The notes under the pieces were generated by a model. The model ran no database searches and was not told where the DNA came from. It saw only the letters and a program-made list of their open reading frames with translations. 6,162 bases of DNA, taken from assembly GCA_021792885.1 (NCBI GenBank), contig JAJYTV010000124.1, positions 1 to 6,162 of the forward strand, given 5' to 3'. This document shows, one piece after another, positions 5,340-6,162 of this stretch. The stretch comes from Bacillota bacterium. GTDB taxonomy: Bacteria; Bacillota; Sulfobacillia; JAJZYS01; JAJYTV01. Positions within the stretch are counted from its first letter, which is position 1; every line of letters starts with the position of its first letter. Position numbers and translations under genes: made by a program.

Positions 5340-6162
5340 CTACGTATTATGCGGTGTGGGCGGTTCCTTGGCCACAACGACCACGGTGCCGCCGCGCGGC
5401 AGATTCGTGCCGGCCTTCGGCGCCTGGTCGACGACGACGCCGTCGCCGGACACATGCAGTATCAGGCCGAGCCGTCCCAGGAGCAAGCCGGCTTTTCCCA
5501 CAGTGAGTCCGACGAGTTGCGGCACGGTGACGTTGCCTCCAGCCCCGAGGTAGACGAGCACGCGGGCTCCGGGGGTCACCGACGCGCCGGCGGGCGGAAA
5601 CTGCGAGGTCACGCGCGCGCCTCCCCCGAGCAGCGCCGCCTGCATGCCCACTGCCCTGAGGGCCTGCTGGGCCTGCGTCGCCGACTGACCTGTGAGATCG
5701 GGGATCGGGACGGGTGGCGCCACGGACGGCGGGATGTCCAGCGCCGCCAGCACCTGGGCCATCGCGCGGCCCACGACCGGCGCGGCGATCTGCCCGCCGT
5801 AGTACGGCCCGACCGGCTCGAAGATCTCGACCAGCATCGCGACCTGCGGCGACGAGGCCGGGCCGAACCCGATGAAGGAGGAGATGTACTTCCCTTCGAC
5901 GTATCGGCCGTTGATCACCGCCTGTGCCGTACCGGTCTTCCCCGCGAGCCTGTAGCCCGGGATCTGCGCCGGCCTCCCGCTTCCCTTCTGCACGACGCCC
6001 TCGAGCAGGTGGACCGCCACCTGCGCCGCGGCCGCCGGCACGATGCGCTTGCCGGGATCGGACCACTGCTTCACTATTTTCCCGGCGGGCGAGACGATTT
6101 CCTTCATGACGTGGGGTGTATGCCAGATCCCTCCATCCGCGATCGCGCTGATCGCGGAGATG
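5340..6162 (-). CDS. Class B penicillin-binding protein (FtsI/SpoVD/PBP2x type), C-terminal part with two PASTA domains, partial
   Basis: This is the C-terminal 273 residues of a D,D-transpeptidase that cross-links septal peptidoglycan outside the membrane; the start lies beyond the right edge. The reading frame is open to the edge: ATG at 6107 is internal, because the codons before it encode the typical PBP stretch AIADGG...TPHVMKEI. Numbering from the first complete codon (6161), the transpeptidase KTGTA box is at residues 75-79 (5925-5939). The SxxK and SxN motifs would be upstream and are not visible. After the domain ends near residue 145, a proline-rich linker leads to two PASTA-like repeats (about 151-206 and 210-265), then a short tail and a TAG stop. 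PASTA repeats occur on PBP2x, SpoVD and actinobacterial division PBPs. Position directly before murE supports a division PBP, but the sequence does not distinguish vegetative FtsI from a sporulation SpoVD. murE starts 55 bases downstream. Confidence 0.93.
   Translation of the reverse strand, partial: ISAISAIADGGIWHTPHVMKEIVSPAGKIVKQWSDPGKRIVPAAAAQVAVHLLEGVVQKGSGRPAQIPGYRLAGKTGTAQAVINGRYVEGKYISSFIGFGPASSPQVAMLVEIFEPVGPYYGGQIAAPVVGRAMAQVLAALDIPPSVAPPVPIPDLTGQSATQAQQALRAVGMQAALLGGGARVTSQFPPAGASVTPGARVLVYLGAGGNVTVPQLVGLTVGKAGLLLGRLGLILHVSGDGVVVDQAPKAGTNLPRGGTVVVVAKEPPTPHNT
5367..5711 (-). other. Two tandem PASTA domains in the PBP tail
   Basis: Two repeats of about 55 residues occupy the PBP C-terminus. 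Each opens with a short hydrophobic strand and a Pro-x-Leu-x-Gly pattern (PDLTGQSATQAQQAL; PQLVGLTVGKAGLLL). Each continues with a helix and a strand, and closes with a proline/glycine turn before a valine-rich strand (PPAGASVTPGARVLVYL; PKAGTNLPRGGTVVVVA). This is the usual PASTA layout, a fold linked to binding of muropeptides or beta-lactams and to PBP stability. The two copies differ clearly in sequence, so they are not a recent duplication. Boundaries are estimated by eye. Confidence 0.8.

Noticed and set aside
5340..5360. CATAAT on the minus strand near the end of the PBP gene as a promoter -10 box
   Set aside because: The nearest -35-like sequence is weak and about 20 bases away, and the hexamer lies in coding sequence. 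This is not enough to call a promoter.
5285..5455. A longer N-terminal extension of murE
   Set aside because: It crosses the PBP PASTA domain out of frame and does not look like a Mur ligase N-terminus. TTG at 5284 follows GGAGGTG and gives the normal length.
5340..6107. PBP fragment starting at ATG 6107 as a complete small protein
   Set aside because: The same frame continues upstream to the window edge with conserved transpeptidase sequence, so this ATG is an internal methionine.

Overview
The window is one uninterrupted stretch of a bacterial division and cell wall (dcw) cluster. Every gene reads on the minus strand, so the biological order runs from high to low coordinates: the C-terminal part of a class B penicillin-binding protein with PASTA repeats (FtsI/SpoVD/PBP2x type, cut by the right edge), murE, murF, mraY, ftsW, and the first 124 codons of murG (cut by the left edge). 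No RNA gene, mobile element, CRISPR array or convincing terminator was seen. The only non-coding stretches are about 55 bases (PBP to murE) and 54 bases (mraY to ftsW).

The genes form a pathway. MurE and MurF complete the UDP-MurNAc-pentapeptide in the cytoplasm. MraY moves the phospho-MurNAc-pentapeptide to undecaprenyl phosphate to give lipid I. MurG adds GlcNAc to give lipid II. FtsW is the membrane glycosyltransferase that polymerises lipid II, and its partner transpeptidase (the PBP) cross-links the product at the septum. Junctions are tight: murE/murF and murF/mraY overlap as GTGA, and ftsW/murG overlap as TAATG. This supports a single transcript with translational coupling.

The clearest departure from the textbook cluster is that murD, usually between mraY and ftsW, is missing. 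Only 54 non-coding bases separate those two genes. Four of the five visible start codons are inferred to be GTG or TTG, each backed by a Shine-Dalgarno-like sequence.

The organism is a GC-rich bacterium that probably makes meso-diaminopimelate peptidoglycan (MurE carries the DNPR signature). The PASTA-tailed division PBP suggests Bacillota, Actinomycetota or a related deep-branching or uncultured lineage. The sequence alone does not let me name the phylum. I see no new biological system here; the window is conserved core genome with a few local peculiarities.
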